Position numbers and translations under genes: made by a program. The notes under the pieces are model-generated. The model had not been told where the DNA came from. It saw only the letters and a list, made by a program, of their open reading frames with translations, and ran no database searches. A stretch of 64,000 nt of DNA from CAYQMF01 sp964418595 (GTDB taxonomy: Bacteria; Planctomycetota; UBA1135; UBA2386), in the NCBI GenBank assembly GCA_964418595.1, contig CAYQMF010000003.1, positions 62,001-126,000 of the forward strand. Reading direction: 5' to 3'. Shown piece after piece: positions 25,622-35,063 of the stretch (its first letter is position 1; every line of letters starts with the position of its first letter).

Positions 25622-27154
25622 ATGGTCGACATCGACGCATCCTGTCCCGGCCTCGAGCGCTGGGCCTTCGCGGTCTCCTGTTCCGTCGGACTCGGCCTGG
25701 CGGTCGCGATGCCCGTGTTCGCGCAGGAGGCGTACTACTGGAGCTACGCGCAGCACCCTGCACTGTCCTACTTCGACCACCCGCCGATGGCGGCGTGGTT
25801 GATCTGGATCGGAACCCGGATGTTCGGAGACGGCGCGCTCGGGTTGCGCTTCGGGACGTGGATCTGCAGTTGTGCCACCGCGTGGCTCGGCCTCGTCTGG
25901 CTCCGGAGTCTCGGCGTTTCGCCCCGCGGGCGCGTGGCGTTCCTGGTGTGCACGTTTGGCGTGCCGCTGGTGGGCGTCGCCAGGTTCCTCACCACGCCGG
26001 ATCCACCGCTCCTCTGCTTCTGGACCGCCACGATGGTCGCCCTCTGGCGCGCTCGTGCCGGTTCGCTGCGGTGGTGGGCCGCGGCGGGGGCCGCGGCGGG
26101 CTGCGCGTTGCTGAGCAAGTACTCGGCGGGGTTCCTGGCGCTGGGCGGACTGTCGGTCCTGTTGCTCGATCCACTGATGCGCCGGCAATGGCGACGGCCG
26201 GGACCGTACCTCGGCGTCCTGGTCAGCATCGTCGTGTTTTCACCGGTGGTGCTGTGGAACCTGGGCAACGACTTCGAGTCGTTCCGCTTCCAGACCGGTC
26301 GTTTCGGGCACGCGGCGATCGGAACGCACTGGCTGTTCCAGTTCCTCGGTGGGCAACTCCTCGTCCTGCATCCGGTCCTGTTCGCGCTCCTGCCCGGACT
26401 GCTGTGGTGGCTCCTGGGCGCTGCCCGCGGGCGGGACATCGGGGCCCTCTGGAGCCTCGCGTTCGGCGTGCCGATCGTCGCGTTCTTCGCGTCGTCGTCG
26501 CTCGTCATCCAGGTGAAGATCAACTGGCTGCTCCCGGCGTTCGTGCCGCTGATGGGGGCGGGGATCATGTGGTGGGAGGCGCGCGAAGCCACCCTCGCCC
26601 GGCGTCGGCCGCGGTTGTGGGCGTGGGCGCAGCGGTCGGTGCTCGGGATGGCGATCCTCTTCGTCGTGGGGGCGCCGCTGGTGCGGTGGCTGCCGCAGGT
26701 CGGGGGCTCGTCGTGGTCGGGCTGGGACCAGATCGCCAGCCGTGCCGAGCACTGGCGGAGCGACCTCGATCGCGAGGACGACCGGGATGGCAACGTGTTC
26801 TTCTTCGCACCGAACTACCGGGACGCGGCGCAGCTGCTGCGCGAACTCGAACTGCGCCGCGAGGTCACCCCGGAGTCGATGCGGCTGCCGCGCCAGCCCG
26901 TACTCGCGCAGAACACGCTGGGCGAGCCGGCCCTGCAGTTCGATCACTGGGAGACGCCACAGCGGCATGCGGGCGAGAGCGCGGTGTTCGTGCAGAGCAG
27001 TCCGGAGCGCGAGCCCGAGCGCGCCCGGCGCATCTTCGGCTACTTCGCCTCCGTGCAACGCGTCGAGACCGTGCGCGTGCGGAGGTTCGGCGTCGTGGTC
27101 GCCAGCGCCGACATCTACGCTTGCCGCGGCTACCTCGGACCGGATCCGAAGTAG
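25622..27154 (+). CDS. Membrane glycosyltransferase, GT39/ArnT-like
   Basis: 510 residues with about ten hydrophobic segments. The first periplasmic loop has the family pattern FAQEAYYWSYAQHP followed by YFDHPPMAAW, whose acidic residues are the expected metal or lipid-phosphate binding site of GT39/PMT-type enzymes that use polyprenyl-phosphate sugars. LSKYSAGFLALGGL near 165 also fits. The C-terminal 150 residues are soluble (VFFFAPNYRDAAQLL). ATG 25622 is preferred over ATG 25592 because the upstream codons are Arg/Ala-rich with no hydrophobic sequence. Acceptor unknown: lipid A, protein or polysaccharide are all possible. Confidence 0.85.
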   Translation: MVDIDASCPGLERWAFAVSCSVGLGLAVAMPVFAQEAYYWSYAQHPALSYFDHPPMAAWLIWIGTRMFGDGALGLRFGTWICSCATAWLGLVWLRSLGVSPRGRVAFLVCTFGVPLVGVARFLTTPDPPLLCFWTATMVALWRARAGSLRWWAAAGAAAGCALLSKYSAGFLALGGLSVLLLDPLMRRQWRRPGPYLGVLVSIVVFSPVVLWNLGNDFESFRFQTGRFGHAAIGTHWLFQFLGGQLLVLHPVLFALLPGLLWWLLGAARGRDIGALWSLAFGVPIVAFFASSSLVIQVKINWLLPAFVPLMGAGIMWWEAREATLARRRPRLWAWAQRSVLGMAILFVVGAPLVRWLPQVGGSSWSGWDQIASRAEHWRSDLDREDDRDGNVFFFAPNYRDAAQLLRELELRREVTPESMRLPRQPVLAQNTLGEPALQFDHWETPQRHAGESAVFVQSSPEREPERARRIFGYFASVQRVETVRVRRFGVVVASADIYACRGYLGPDPK

Positions 27155-27169
27155 CGTCGCCGGCAAGCC

Positions 27170-28207
27170 ATGTGGAAGCTGCACCGCTACTACGCAACGG
27201 AGGTCCTCCTGGGCACGGCGATCAGCTTCCTCGTGCTCGCCGCGATCGTGACCGTGTCTCTCGTGTACCGCGGCATCGATCGTGCGCAGGGCGGAACGTT
27301 GCTGCACGCGCTGGCGATCACGGTGCTCTGGACCGCGGACGCGTTTCCACACCTCCTCGCGATCGCGGTGATGTTCGGCACGATCAACGCGTTTGCGCGG
27401 GCGGCCGCGGACCGCGAGATCACCGCGATCCGCGCGGCGGGGATCGGACTCCACGTGCCCCTGCAGGCGACGCTCCTCGTCGGCGTGCTGTTCGCGCTGG
27501 TCTCCGGCGCCGTCGTCGATCGCGTGATCCCCTGGGCCCACTACCACAAGTTCCGCGTCGTCGCCGAGCTGGTGCGCGAGTTCCTCCGCCATGCGCGTCC
27601 GGTCGGCGATCAGCTTGCCCTCGAAGGCGCGACCATGACCTGGCAACGCGAAGAGGCAGGCCGGCTCCACGAGGTGGTGGTGTTCCAGGGGCGCGAGGTC
27701 CTGGTCGCCGACGAGGCGTGGATCGAGGTGTCAGCCGACGGTTGGGTCAGCGTCGAGCTGCGCGGTGCGAGGAGCCCGGTCAGCGGCATCGCCATCGCGG
27801 CTCCGACGCTGCGCAAGCACGTCTACGACATGGGCTTCGTGAACCAGCGGCCGGAGAGCGAAGACGACCTCGTGTCCGAACAACTGGTGTCCGAGATCCG
27901 TCGGGGCGTGTCCCCCAACCCCAGTCGTGCCGCCTACATCGTGCACCGCCGCCACTGCTACGCGTTCCTGCCCTGTCTGCTGATGCCCATCGGCCTGTGC
28001 ATCGGTGTCCTCGCCCGCGATCGCGGGCGCGCGTTCGCCATGTCGCTCGGTCTCTTCCCGGTGGCGCTGTTCTACGCCGCCGATCTCGCCGGGCAGGGCG
28101 TGCTCCGGACGCAAGGGCCGGAGGTGACCGCGTGGGCCGCCTACCTGCCGATGGCGATCCTGCTCGCCGCCGGCGTCCCGTTCTGCTGGCGTACCCTCCG
28201 CTCGTGA
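27170..28207 (+). CDS. LptF/LptG (YjgP/YjgQ) family permease
   Basis: 345 residues, the usual length. N-terminal YATEVLLGTAISFLVLAAI, then three membrane spans, a periplasmic beta-jellyroll (about 120-235; LALEGATMTWQREEAGRL, VLVADEAWIEVSADGW) and three C-terminal spans. In proteobacteria LptF and LptG form the membrane core of the lipopolysaccharide export ABC transporter. Only one member is found in this window and no lptB. It overlaps the next gene by GTGA and follows a lipid-linked glycosyltransferase, which suggests envelope glycolipid handling. Confidence 0.85.
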   Translation: MWKLHRYYATEVLLGTAISFLVLAAIVTVSLVYRGIDRAQGGTLLHALAITVLWTADAFPHLLAIAVMFGTINAFARAAADREITAIRAAGIGLHVPLQATLLVGVLFALVSGAVVDRVIPWAHYHKFRVVAELVREFLRHARPVGDQLALEGATMTWQREEAGRLHEVVVFQGREVLVADEAWIEVSADGWVSVELRGARSPVSGIAIAAPTLRKHVYDMGFVNQRPESEDDLVSEQLVSEIRRGVSPNPSRAAYIVHRRHCYAFLPCLLMPIGLCIGVLARDRGRAFAMSLGLFPVALFYAADLAGQGVLRTQGPEVTAWAAYLPMAILLAAGVPFCWRTLRS

Positions 28208-29340
28208 CTCGTGCCATCGGGACGATACTGCGGGCAGGCATCGCCGCTGCGTTGCTCGTCGCCACGGGTTGCACGGCGGTGACCACGATGTTCCCGGCGC
28301 GAGCAGACGACGCGCCCGTCCCTCGCGCATCGCTCGCTGGGACCGCGCTGCGCGACTGGAAGGGCATCGTCCACTGCCATTCGTACCTCTCGCACGACTC
28401 CGAGGGGACCATCGCCGAGATCACCGCTGCCGCACACGCCGCGCGGATCGACTTCGTCGTGATGACCGACCACCAGTCCGACGTGTCGGCGCGTGACGGG
28501 GCGCGGGGAGTGATCGACGGCGTCCTGTTCGTGGTCGGAGCGGAGGTGCGCACGCCCCAGGGGACGCTGATGGCGTTCCCGCTGCGGGATCGCCTGCGCC
28601 GCTGGCAGAGCGCGGGCGCGCTCGTCGCGGAGGCCGGCCACCAGGGTGCGATCGCGTTGCTCTGCCACGCCGAGCACAACCAGGCCTGGGATGTTTCAGG
28701 CCTCGTCGGCGTGGAGATCGTCAACCTGCACGCGGGTGCGCTCGCCGCCGATCGGATCGAGACGCTCCTGTATGGATTGCTCCTGCCGTTGCGCGCGACC
28801 TTCGCGTTGATCTGCCAGCGCAACGCCGACGTGTTCAGCGCGTGGGATCGTCAGCTCGCGCGCCGCCACCCGTTCACGCCCGTGGGTGGCAACGACGCGC
28901 ACGCCAACGTCCGGATCTTCGGTCCGCTCGGCGGCACCATCGGGACCTACCGCGAGGTGTTCCTCACCCTGAGCACGCACGTGCTCGCCGAGCGTCTCGA
29001 TGAGCCGGGCCTGATCGAGGCGCTGCGGCTCGGCCGCACCTACGTGTGCTTCGATCTGTTCGGCGAAGGGGCGGGCTTCGATTTTCACGCCGAGGACGGC
29101 ACCACCGTGTCGCCGCCGGGGGCGACGGTGCCGGCGTCGGCGACGCTGCGGCTGGTCGTGCGCCCGCCGCGGCCGGGGCGCGTGCGCGTGCTCCGCGACG
29201 GCGTGACGCTGCTCGCCCAGGATGGCGAGACGCTCGCGATCGATGCGCCCGCACCCGGGGTGTACCGGGTCGAGGTCGCGACCAGCGGGGGCGCGCCTTG
29301 GATCTTCTCGGGTTCGATCCGGGTGAGTGCGAAGGGCTGA
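28204..29340 (+). CDS. PHP-domain metal-dependent phosphoesterase, lipoprotein
   Basis: 378 residues from GTG 28204, coupled to the upstream permease by GTGA. A lipoprotein signal is present (AALLVATGCTAV). The PHP domain starts with GIVHCHSYLSHDSEGT (HxH metal pair), followed by VVMTDHQSD near 90 and LCHAEHNQAW near 155, and ends with GGNDAHANV near 225. The C-terminal 90 residues form a small beta domain. Secreted PHP proteins hydrolyse phosphoesters, possibly of envelope polymers. Together with the GT39 and LptF/G genes this suggests a small envelope-modification cluster. Confidence 0.85.
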   Translation: MTRAIGTILRAGIAAALLVATGCTAVTTMFPARADDAPVPRASLAGTALRDWKGIVHCHSYLSHDSEGTIAEITAAAHAARIDFVVMTDHQSDVSARDGARGVIDGVLFVVGAEVRTPQGTLMAFPLRDRLRRWQSAGALVAEAGHQGAIALLCHAEHNQAWDVSGLVGVEIVNLHAGALAADRIETLLYGLLLPLRATFALICQRNADVFSAWDRQLARRHPFTPVGGNDAHANVRIFGPLGGTIGTYREVFLTLSTHVLAERLDEPGLIEALRLGRTYVCFDLFGEGAGFDFHAEDGTTVSPPGATVPASATLRLVVRPPRPGRVRVLRDGVTLLAQDGETLAIDAPAPGVYRVEVATSGGAPWIFSGSIRVSAKG

Positions 29341-29394
29341 CCACGCTGGCTGCATCACGTTGCGCGCGCCGGGTCAGGGCGCTTGGATGGCCGA

Positions 29395-31068
29395 ATGAGG
29401 ATCTCCGCCGCCATGCTCGCTGCCCTCGTGACCGCGTGGTTGCATCCGGTCCCTGGCCAGGGCATCGACGCCCTGCCCACGGAGCATGTGCAGCGGGTGG
29501 CGCTCGGGGCGTTCGTCGATCTCGACTCCGGCATCGTCCTGCCGGCGCGCCTCGCCGCGGGTCAGGCGGATCTGGTCTTCGACCGCGACGGCGGTGGGTT
29601 CTACGTGGATGCGCCCGCCGGCGCCGTGCCGGCGCTCCCCGCCGACACCGTCGCGCCGGAGCGCGATGCCTTCGCGCGGGGGCGGCAACGGATCGACCGC
29701 CGACAAGCGGGCGGGACCTGGTTCGTGCGCACGGATCTGCACGCCGTGGCGCGGGTCACGGTGCAGGTCATCGACCCGTACTCGACGGCCAGCGCCGTGC
29801 TGACATGGGTGCTCGCTCCGCCGCAGGCCGCCGAGTTCTGGCCGGCGCCCGAGGAACTGGCGGCGACCTTCGAGGGCGAAACGCTGCGCGTGCGGTGGCG
29901 GGCGGAGGAAGCGCGCTTCCTCGTGCGCGTCACAGTGGGCGAACGCGAGGAGTCGCTGACCGTCGCGCGCCCGGAGGTGTCGATCGAGCGCGCGCTCGGG
30001 GCGCGGTGCGTGGTCGAGGTGCGCGGCCAGCGCGCGCGCGGCGTGGTGACGCTGCCCGCGCGCCTCGTGCGGGTGGGCAACCCGCGCCCCGCGCAGCGGG
30101 CCGTGGTCACCTATCCGGATCGTTGGTACGACGGAACCGGTGGGCTGAACCTGCAGCGGGGCGAGCCGGCGACGGAGGACGCCGACATCGCGTTCTATCT
30201 GTATGGCGTGTACGCGCCGGGCGGCGGCGTGCAGAAGGTCGGTGTCGGTGAAACGGCGTTCACGGCACTGGCCACGCTTCCGGAGCGTGGCTACGCGCCG
30301 AGCCATGGGCGTCTCGACGCGTGGGACGTCCTGGCGGTGCGCATCGCCGACGGTCGCGTCGGGAAGGTGATGCTCGTGCCCACCGACAGGAGCAACCTGC
30401 GCAGCGGCATGCGGGTGGTCTACGCTTTCCTGGCCGACGGTCGCACGCGGTTCCTGCCCGCACCCGCGGCCGGCGCGTTCGCGGTCGGGGTCGAGGGCGT
30501 GCGCGTCACCTGGTCGGCAGTGGAAGGTGCCGTCGACTACCGCATCGCGGCTGCAGGACGGCCGGTCGCACAGACGAGGGAACTGCGGCACACGGTCGAA
30601 AGCCTGGTGCGCGACCGGTTCCATCGCGTGTCGATCGTCGCCCGCGACGCGCTCGGCGACGAGTCGGACCCGTTGTGGATCGAAGCGCACACGTTCGGCG
30701 AAGACCATCGCGTGGGGACGTTCCGTCTCCGGGGCAACGGGCGCGCGGGCGTCGACCTCGCGACTGGCAGCGTGGTCGCGGACGCCGCGGAAGCGCGCGA
30801 CCTCGACGCGAGCCTCACCAATCGCGCCGGCAACGCGAGCTTCGCACTCGATACGCCGCACGGCTCGGCGGCCGCGAATGGCCTCGAGTTCGGCGTGTTC
30901 CCCGCCCGCGACGACGCGCGCGCCTTCAGCGACACCATCACCCTCGACGAGCGCTTCCGCGCCAGCGACATCTTCCTGCTGCGCACCAGGACCGGCGGGC
31001 TCGCCAGCGTGCGCGTGCGGGTCTGGAGCCACGAGCCGGAGTTCGACTACGTCCTGCGCCTGAAGTAG
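29395..31068 (+). CDS. Secreted hypothetical protein with fibronectin-like segment
   Basis: 557 residues. Signal peptide MRISAAMLAALVTAWLHPVPGQ; the ATG at 29383 is four codons further upstream and less likely. The body is beta rich. Around residue 355-410 a fibronectin-III-like stretch is seen (VEGVRVTWSAVEGAVDYRIA). No catalytic motif. It converges with the Lhr helicase gene with only 9 bases between stops. Function unknown. Confidence 0.72.
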   Translation: MRISAAMLAALVTAWLHPVPGQGIDALPTEHVQRVALGAFVDLDSGIVLPARLAAGQADLVFDRDGGGFYVDAPAGAVPALPADTVAPERDAFARGRQRIDRRQAGGTWFVRTDLHAVARVTVQVIDPYSTASAVLTWVLAPPQAAEFWPAPEELAATFEGETLRVRWRAEEARFLVRVTVGEREESLTVARPEVSIERALGARCVVEVRGQRARGVVTLPARLVRVGNPRPAQRAVVTYPDRWYDGTGGLNLQRGEPATEDADIAFYLYGVYAPGGGVQKVGVGETAFTALATLPERGYAPSHGRLDAWDVLAVRIADGRVGKVMLVPTDRSNLRSGMRVVYAFLADGRTRFLPAPAAGAFAVGVEGVRVTWSAVEGAVDYRIAAAGRPVAQTRELRHTVESLVRDRFHRVSIVARDALGDESDPLWIEAHTFGEDHRVGTFRLRGNGRAGVDLATGSVVADAAEARDLDASLTNRAGNASFALDTPHGSAAANGLEFGVFPARDDARAFSDTITLDERFRASDIFLLRTRTGGLASVRVRVWSHEPEFDYVLRLK

Positions 31069-31077
31069 CGAACCGGC

Positions 31078-34000
31078 TCAGGCCGTCGGCGCCGTCAGCC
31101 TCGCCGTGAGCGCGGTCGTCGCGACGACCAGCGGGTCGCGGGGGGCGAGGTCAGCGAAGTCCGGCCGCCCCGCCCCGCGGACCGCGCGCAGCATGGTCAC
31201 CGCCGCCGCACTCGCGAACTGCTCGCCGGCGACACCGGCCACGAACCTTCCGCCGCGCACGTCGCCGCGCAGCTCCATGAGGCGCAGCGCGCGCAGGAGC
31301 GTGCGCCACGAGAAGGGCGCCGGCTCCGCGTCGAGGACCCGGCGCGTGACGACGCCCCAGCGGCGCAGGAGATGCGCCGCGAGCTGCTCGGTGGCCTCGT
31401 GATCGGTGGCTTCGTGATCCGGCTCCTTCGGCGCGGCGTCGCCGCGCAGGCGCGCGAAGCGCCCGGGCAGCGGCAGCGGCATGCGACGCTTGCTTGCCGG
31501 CACGAGCAGCATGCGCAGCGCGTCGAACGAGTCGCAGGTGACGGCGCCCTGCGCGAGCAGGTCGGCCAGCGCCCGTTCGAGCTGGTGCGGGAGCAGCCGC
31601 GCCTCCGCCTGCAGGTCGGCCGCGAAGCTGGCGCCGCGGCGCGCGAGGATCTCGACCAGCGCCGTCGCGTCGCCGGACGTGCGCGGCGGCGCCGCCGCCG
31701 CCAGCCCCGCCCAGAACGGCAGGTCCGCGCGCGGCACGAGCGCCACCGGGATGCGCTTGGGGGTGACGGTGCCGTCGCCCCACAGCCGCCCGAACGCCAG
31801 TTCGCCGCGCATGGTCAGCTCCGCGAGCCACGTGCGCTTGTAGTCGCGCACCCGCGCGGGGAGGACCTCGCGATCCCATTGCAGCGCGGTGGCCTCGACG
31901 CCCTGGAGCTGAGCGAGCACTTCGCGCAGGCCATCGACGCCCTCGGCGCGATGCTCCGGCGTCACGCGCTGCCAGCGCGCCAGGAAGGCGAGGTACTCGT
32001 CGATGCTCACCGGCTGCACGCCCACGCGGCGTCGCTCGATCTGCAGGCGGCGGATGCGGGCGAGCAGGCGTCGTTCGCACCAGCCCGGCTTGCCGCCGAG
32101 GCGCACGCGCAGCACCGCGCCGTCGGCCTCGAGCGAGCGCATCACGCCTGCGTCGAACGCGCGCGGGTCGTCGTCGGCGACGGGACCGAGCGCTTCGAGC
32201 CGACCGCGCGCGATCGCCTTGGCGTCGAGGTCCCTGGTCTCGAACGCGAACCAGCGCTCGTCGCGGTGCACGACCCGACCCGCCGCCAGCAGCGCGTCGA
32301 TGTGCGCCTGCAGGTCGTGCGCGACGACCTCGGCGTCGGTGACGAAGCCCATCCACGACAGTGCCTCGTGCAACTCCTCCGCGCTCTCCGGCTGCGGCCA
32401 CGCCTCCGCACACACCTGCGCCACGGCGTCGGGATCGAGGTCGACGCTCGCCTCGAGGTCCTGGTCCCAGGGTCGCGGCGCGACGAGGCGTGAGCGTCGC
32501 TCCTCCAGCGGCGCGTCGTCGAGGAACGCGTAGGGTCGCGCTGCGAGGATCGCCTCCGCGAACGGCGAGGGCGCGCTGCGGTCGGCGGTGCGCGTCTCGA
32601 TCGTGCCGTCGCGGAATCCCCGCAGCACTTCGAGGAATCCGTCGACGTCCATCGCCTCGTGCAGGCAGTCGTCGATGGTCTGAGCCACCAGCGGGTGGTC
32701 CATCGGCACCGGCAGGTCGCCGGGCGGCAGGTTCTCGCCGCAGGCGAGCACCTGCGGGAACGCCTGCGCCAGCAGGTTCTGGGCGCGCACGCGCTGCAGC
32801 GGCGCGGGCAACTTCTTGCCGCCGCTGGCCCGCTCGACCATCAGCGACGTGGTGGCGTTCCAGCGCCAGCGCGCCTCGAACATCGGCGCGGCGAGCAGCG
32901 CCTGCACGAGCACGTTGCGCGCGGTGTCGGGATGCAGGTAACCGAAGACCTCCTGCAGCTCGAACGCGTGCATCGGCCCCAGCGACAGCAGGATGCTGTC
33001 CTCGTCGGCGGCCGCTTGCAGCTCGAAGCCGAAGCTGCGGCAGAAGCGCTTGCGCAGGGCGAGGCCCAGGGCGCGGTTGATGCGCGCGCCGAACGGCGCG
33101 TGCAGCACGAGCTGGGTGCCGCCGCTGTCGTCGAAGAAGCGCTCGAGCACGACGCAGGTGCGGCTCGGCATGGCGCCGAGCGCGTCGCGACCGGCCTGCA
33201 GGTACGCGCGCGCCTGCTCGCTCGCCGCTGCGTCGAACCCGCGGTCGCCGGCCGCCGGCTCGCCGAGCGCGGCGCGCGTCTTGTCGATTGCCGCCGACAG
33301 CTCGCGCGTGCGCGCCGGCGCCTCGCCGACCCAGAACGGCAGGCTCGGCGGCACGCCGCCGGCATCGGCCACGCGCAGCGTGCCCATCGACACCCTGAGC
33401 ACGCGCCAGCTCGCGTTGCCGAGTTGGAACACGTCGCCGACGCTCGCCTCGATGGCGAAGTCCTCGTCGACCGAACCGACGTGCAGCCCCTCCGGGTCGA
33501 GGACGACGCGGTACTCGCCACGGTCGGGGATCACGCCCGCCGACCCCAGTGCCACGAGGCGCGCGCGCTTCGTGGCGCGCACGGTGCGGTTCACCCGGTC
33601 GCGGTGCACGAGCGCGCGGCGTGGATCGGTGCGGGTGAGCATCGCGAGCACCGCGCCGAAGCGTTGCGCGTCGAGCGCGCGGTACGGCCACGCGCGCCGG
33701 CAGAGCGCCAGCAGCGCATCCTCGCTCCACGCCTCCGCGACGCACGCCGCGACCAGGTGTTGGGCGAGGACATCGCGCGGTGCGTCGGGCTGCGGGGTCC
33801 TGTCGAGTTCGCCGGCGTCGATCGCGCGCAGCAGCGCCATCGCCGCCACCAGTTCGTCGGTGGTGAGTGGCGCGAGCCGTGCCTTGGGCACCCGCGCCGG
33901 GCCGTGGCCGGCGCGGCCGGATCGCTGCAGGAAGGTCGCGATCGACGCGGGCACGCCGATCTGCACCACGAGGTCGACGTCGCCGATGTCGATGCCCAGC

Positions 34001-34989
34001 TCCAGCGAGCCGGTCGCCACCAGCGCGCGCAGGTCGCCCGCCTTCAGCCGCTGCTCCGCCTCCAGGCGGCGCTCCTTGCTGAGGCTGCCGTGGTGGCTGC
34101 GCACGAGGTCCTTGCCCAGCCGTTCGCCGAGGCGCGCGCCGGCCCGCTCGGCCAGCTTGCGGGTGGGCACGAAGACCAGCGTCGTGCGGTGCGCCTGCAC
34201 GAGGTCCGCGATGCGCGCGTAGATCTCCTCCCAGGTCTCGGTGGAACAGACCGCCTGCAGGGGCGCGTCGGGGAGCAGCAGGTCGAGGTCGAGGTGGCGG
34301 AGATGGCCGGCGTCGACCAGCGTGCACGTCCGCCCTTCGCCGACGAGGAAGCGCCCCACGTCGGCGAGCGGCTTCTGCGTCGCGGACAGGCCGATGCGCT
34401 GCACGCCGCCGGCCAGATGATCGAGGCGTTCGAGCGAGAGCGCGAGGTGCGCGCCGCGCTTGCTGCCGAGAACCGCGTGGATCTCGTCGACGATCACGGT
34501 GCGCACCGTGCGCAGCATGTTGCGGCCGCCCTCGCTGGTGAGCAGGAGGTACAGCGACTCCGGCGTGGTCACCACGACGTGCGGCGGGCGCTTGCTCATC
34601 GCCGTGCGCACGTGCGCCGGAGTGTCGCCGGTGCGCACCAGCACGCGGACGTCGGGGAGCGAAGGGTCGCGCGCGCGCAGCGCGGCGAGCGGGCCGTGCA
34701 GGTTCTTCTGCACGTCGTTCGAGAGCGCCTTCAGCGGCGACACGTACACGACGGCGGTGGCGTCGGGGAGAGCCTCGCCCTGGCGCAGCAGGCCGTCCAG
34801 CGCCATGCAGAACGCAGCGAGGGTCTTGCCGGTGCCGGTGGGCGCCGCGATGAGCACGTGTCCGCCCGCGGCGATCGCGGGCCAACCCTCGCGCTGCGGC
34901 TTCGTCGGTGCGCCGAGCGTGTCGCGAAACCACGCCGCCAGGGCGGGATGGAACGCGGCGAGCGCATCGGCGGCGACGACGGGAGGCAT
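31078..34989 (-). CDS. lhr: Lhr-type superfamily 2 ATP-dependent helicase
   Basis: 1303 residues, typical of Lhr long forms. Helicase motifs: TKPQREGWPAI (Q motif) near 30, Walker A APTGTGKTLAAF near 47, DEIHAVLGSKRG (motif II) near 180, GLSATQKPL (motif III), ATGSLELGIDIGDVD and QRSGRAGHG (motifs V and VI) near 345. The remaining 900 residues hold the winged-helix, Lhr-core beta-barrel and C-terminal domains. Such enzymes translocate 3-prime to 5-prime on single-stranded DNA and unwind RNA:DNA hybrids. ATG 34989 was chosen since it starts just before the Q motif; the frame is open to 35130 but overlaps the divergent gene. Confidence 0.92.
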   Translation of the reverse strand: MPPVVAADALAAFHPALAAWFRDTLGAPTKPQREGWPAIAAGGHVLIAAPTGTGKTLAAFCMALDGLLRQGEALPDATAVVYVSPLKALSNDVQKNLHGPLAALRARDPSLPDVRVLVRTGDTPAHVRTAMSKRPPHVVVTTPESLYLLLTSEGGRNMLRTVRTVIVDEIHAVLGSKRGAHLALSLERLDHLAGGVQRIGLSATQKPLADVGRFLVGEGRTCTLVDAGHLRHLDLDLLLPDAPLQAVCSTETWEEIYARIADLVQAHRTTLVFVPTRKLAERAGARLGERLGKDLVRSHHGSLSKERRLEAEQRLKAGDLRALVATGSLELGIDIGDVDLVVQIGVPASIATFLQRSGRAGHGPARVPKARLAPLTTDELVAAMALLRAIDAGELDRTPQPDAPRDVLAQHLVAACVAEAWSEDALLALCRRAWPYRALDAQRFGAVLAMLTRTDPRRALVHRDRVNRTVRATKRARLVALGSAGVIPDRGEYRVVLDPEGLHVGSVDEDFAIEASVGDVFQLGNASWRVLRVSMGTLRVADAGGVPPSLPFWVGEAPARTRELSAAIDKTRAALGEPAAGDRGFDAAASEQARAYLQAGRDALGAMPSRTCVVLERFFDDSGGTQLVLHAPFGARINRALGLALRKRFCRSFGFELQAAADEDSILLSLGPMHAFELQEVFGYLHPDTARNVLVQALLAAPMFEARWRWNATTSLMVERASGGKKLPAPLQRVRAQNLLAQAFPQVLACGENLPPGDLPVPMDHPLVAQTIDDCLHEAMDVDGFLEVLRGFRDGTIETRTADRSAPSPFAEAILAARPYAFLDDAPLEERRSRLVAPRPWDQDLEASVDLDPDAVAQVCAEAWPQPESAEELHEALSWMGFVTDAEVVAHDLQAHIDALLAAGRVVHRDERWFAFETRDLDAKAIARGRLEALGPVADDDPRAFDAGVMRSLEADGAVLRVRLGGKPGWCERRLLARIRRLQIERRRVGVQPVSIDEYLAFLARWQRVTPEHRAEGVDGLREVLAQLQGVEATALQWDREVLPARVRDYKRTWLAELTMRGELAFGRLWGDGTVTPKRIPVALVPRADLPFWAGLAAAAPPRTSGDATALVEILARRGASFAADLQAEARLLPHQLERALADLLAQGAVTCDSFDALRMLLVPASKRRMPLPLPGRFARLRGDAAPKEPDHEATDHEATEQLAAHLLRRWGVVTRRVLDAEPAPFSWRTLLRALRLMELRGDVRGGRFVAGVAGEQFASAAAVTMLRAVRGAGRPDFADLAPRDPLVVATTALTARLTAPTA

Positions 34990-35063
34990 GGTCGGACTAT
35001 AGAGCGCTCGACCAGGGTCGTGAGCCAGGGCTATCCTGCGTCGGTCCCCGCCGTTCCGTCCGC

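Noticed and set aside
25564..28203. A long plus-strand frame running into the PHP gene from 25564
   Set aside because: Its first 880 codons are Arg/Pro-rich shadow of the GT39 and LptF/G genes; the true PHP start is GTG 28204.
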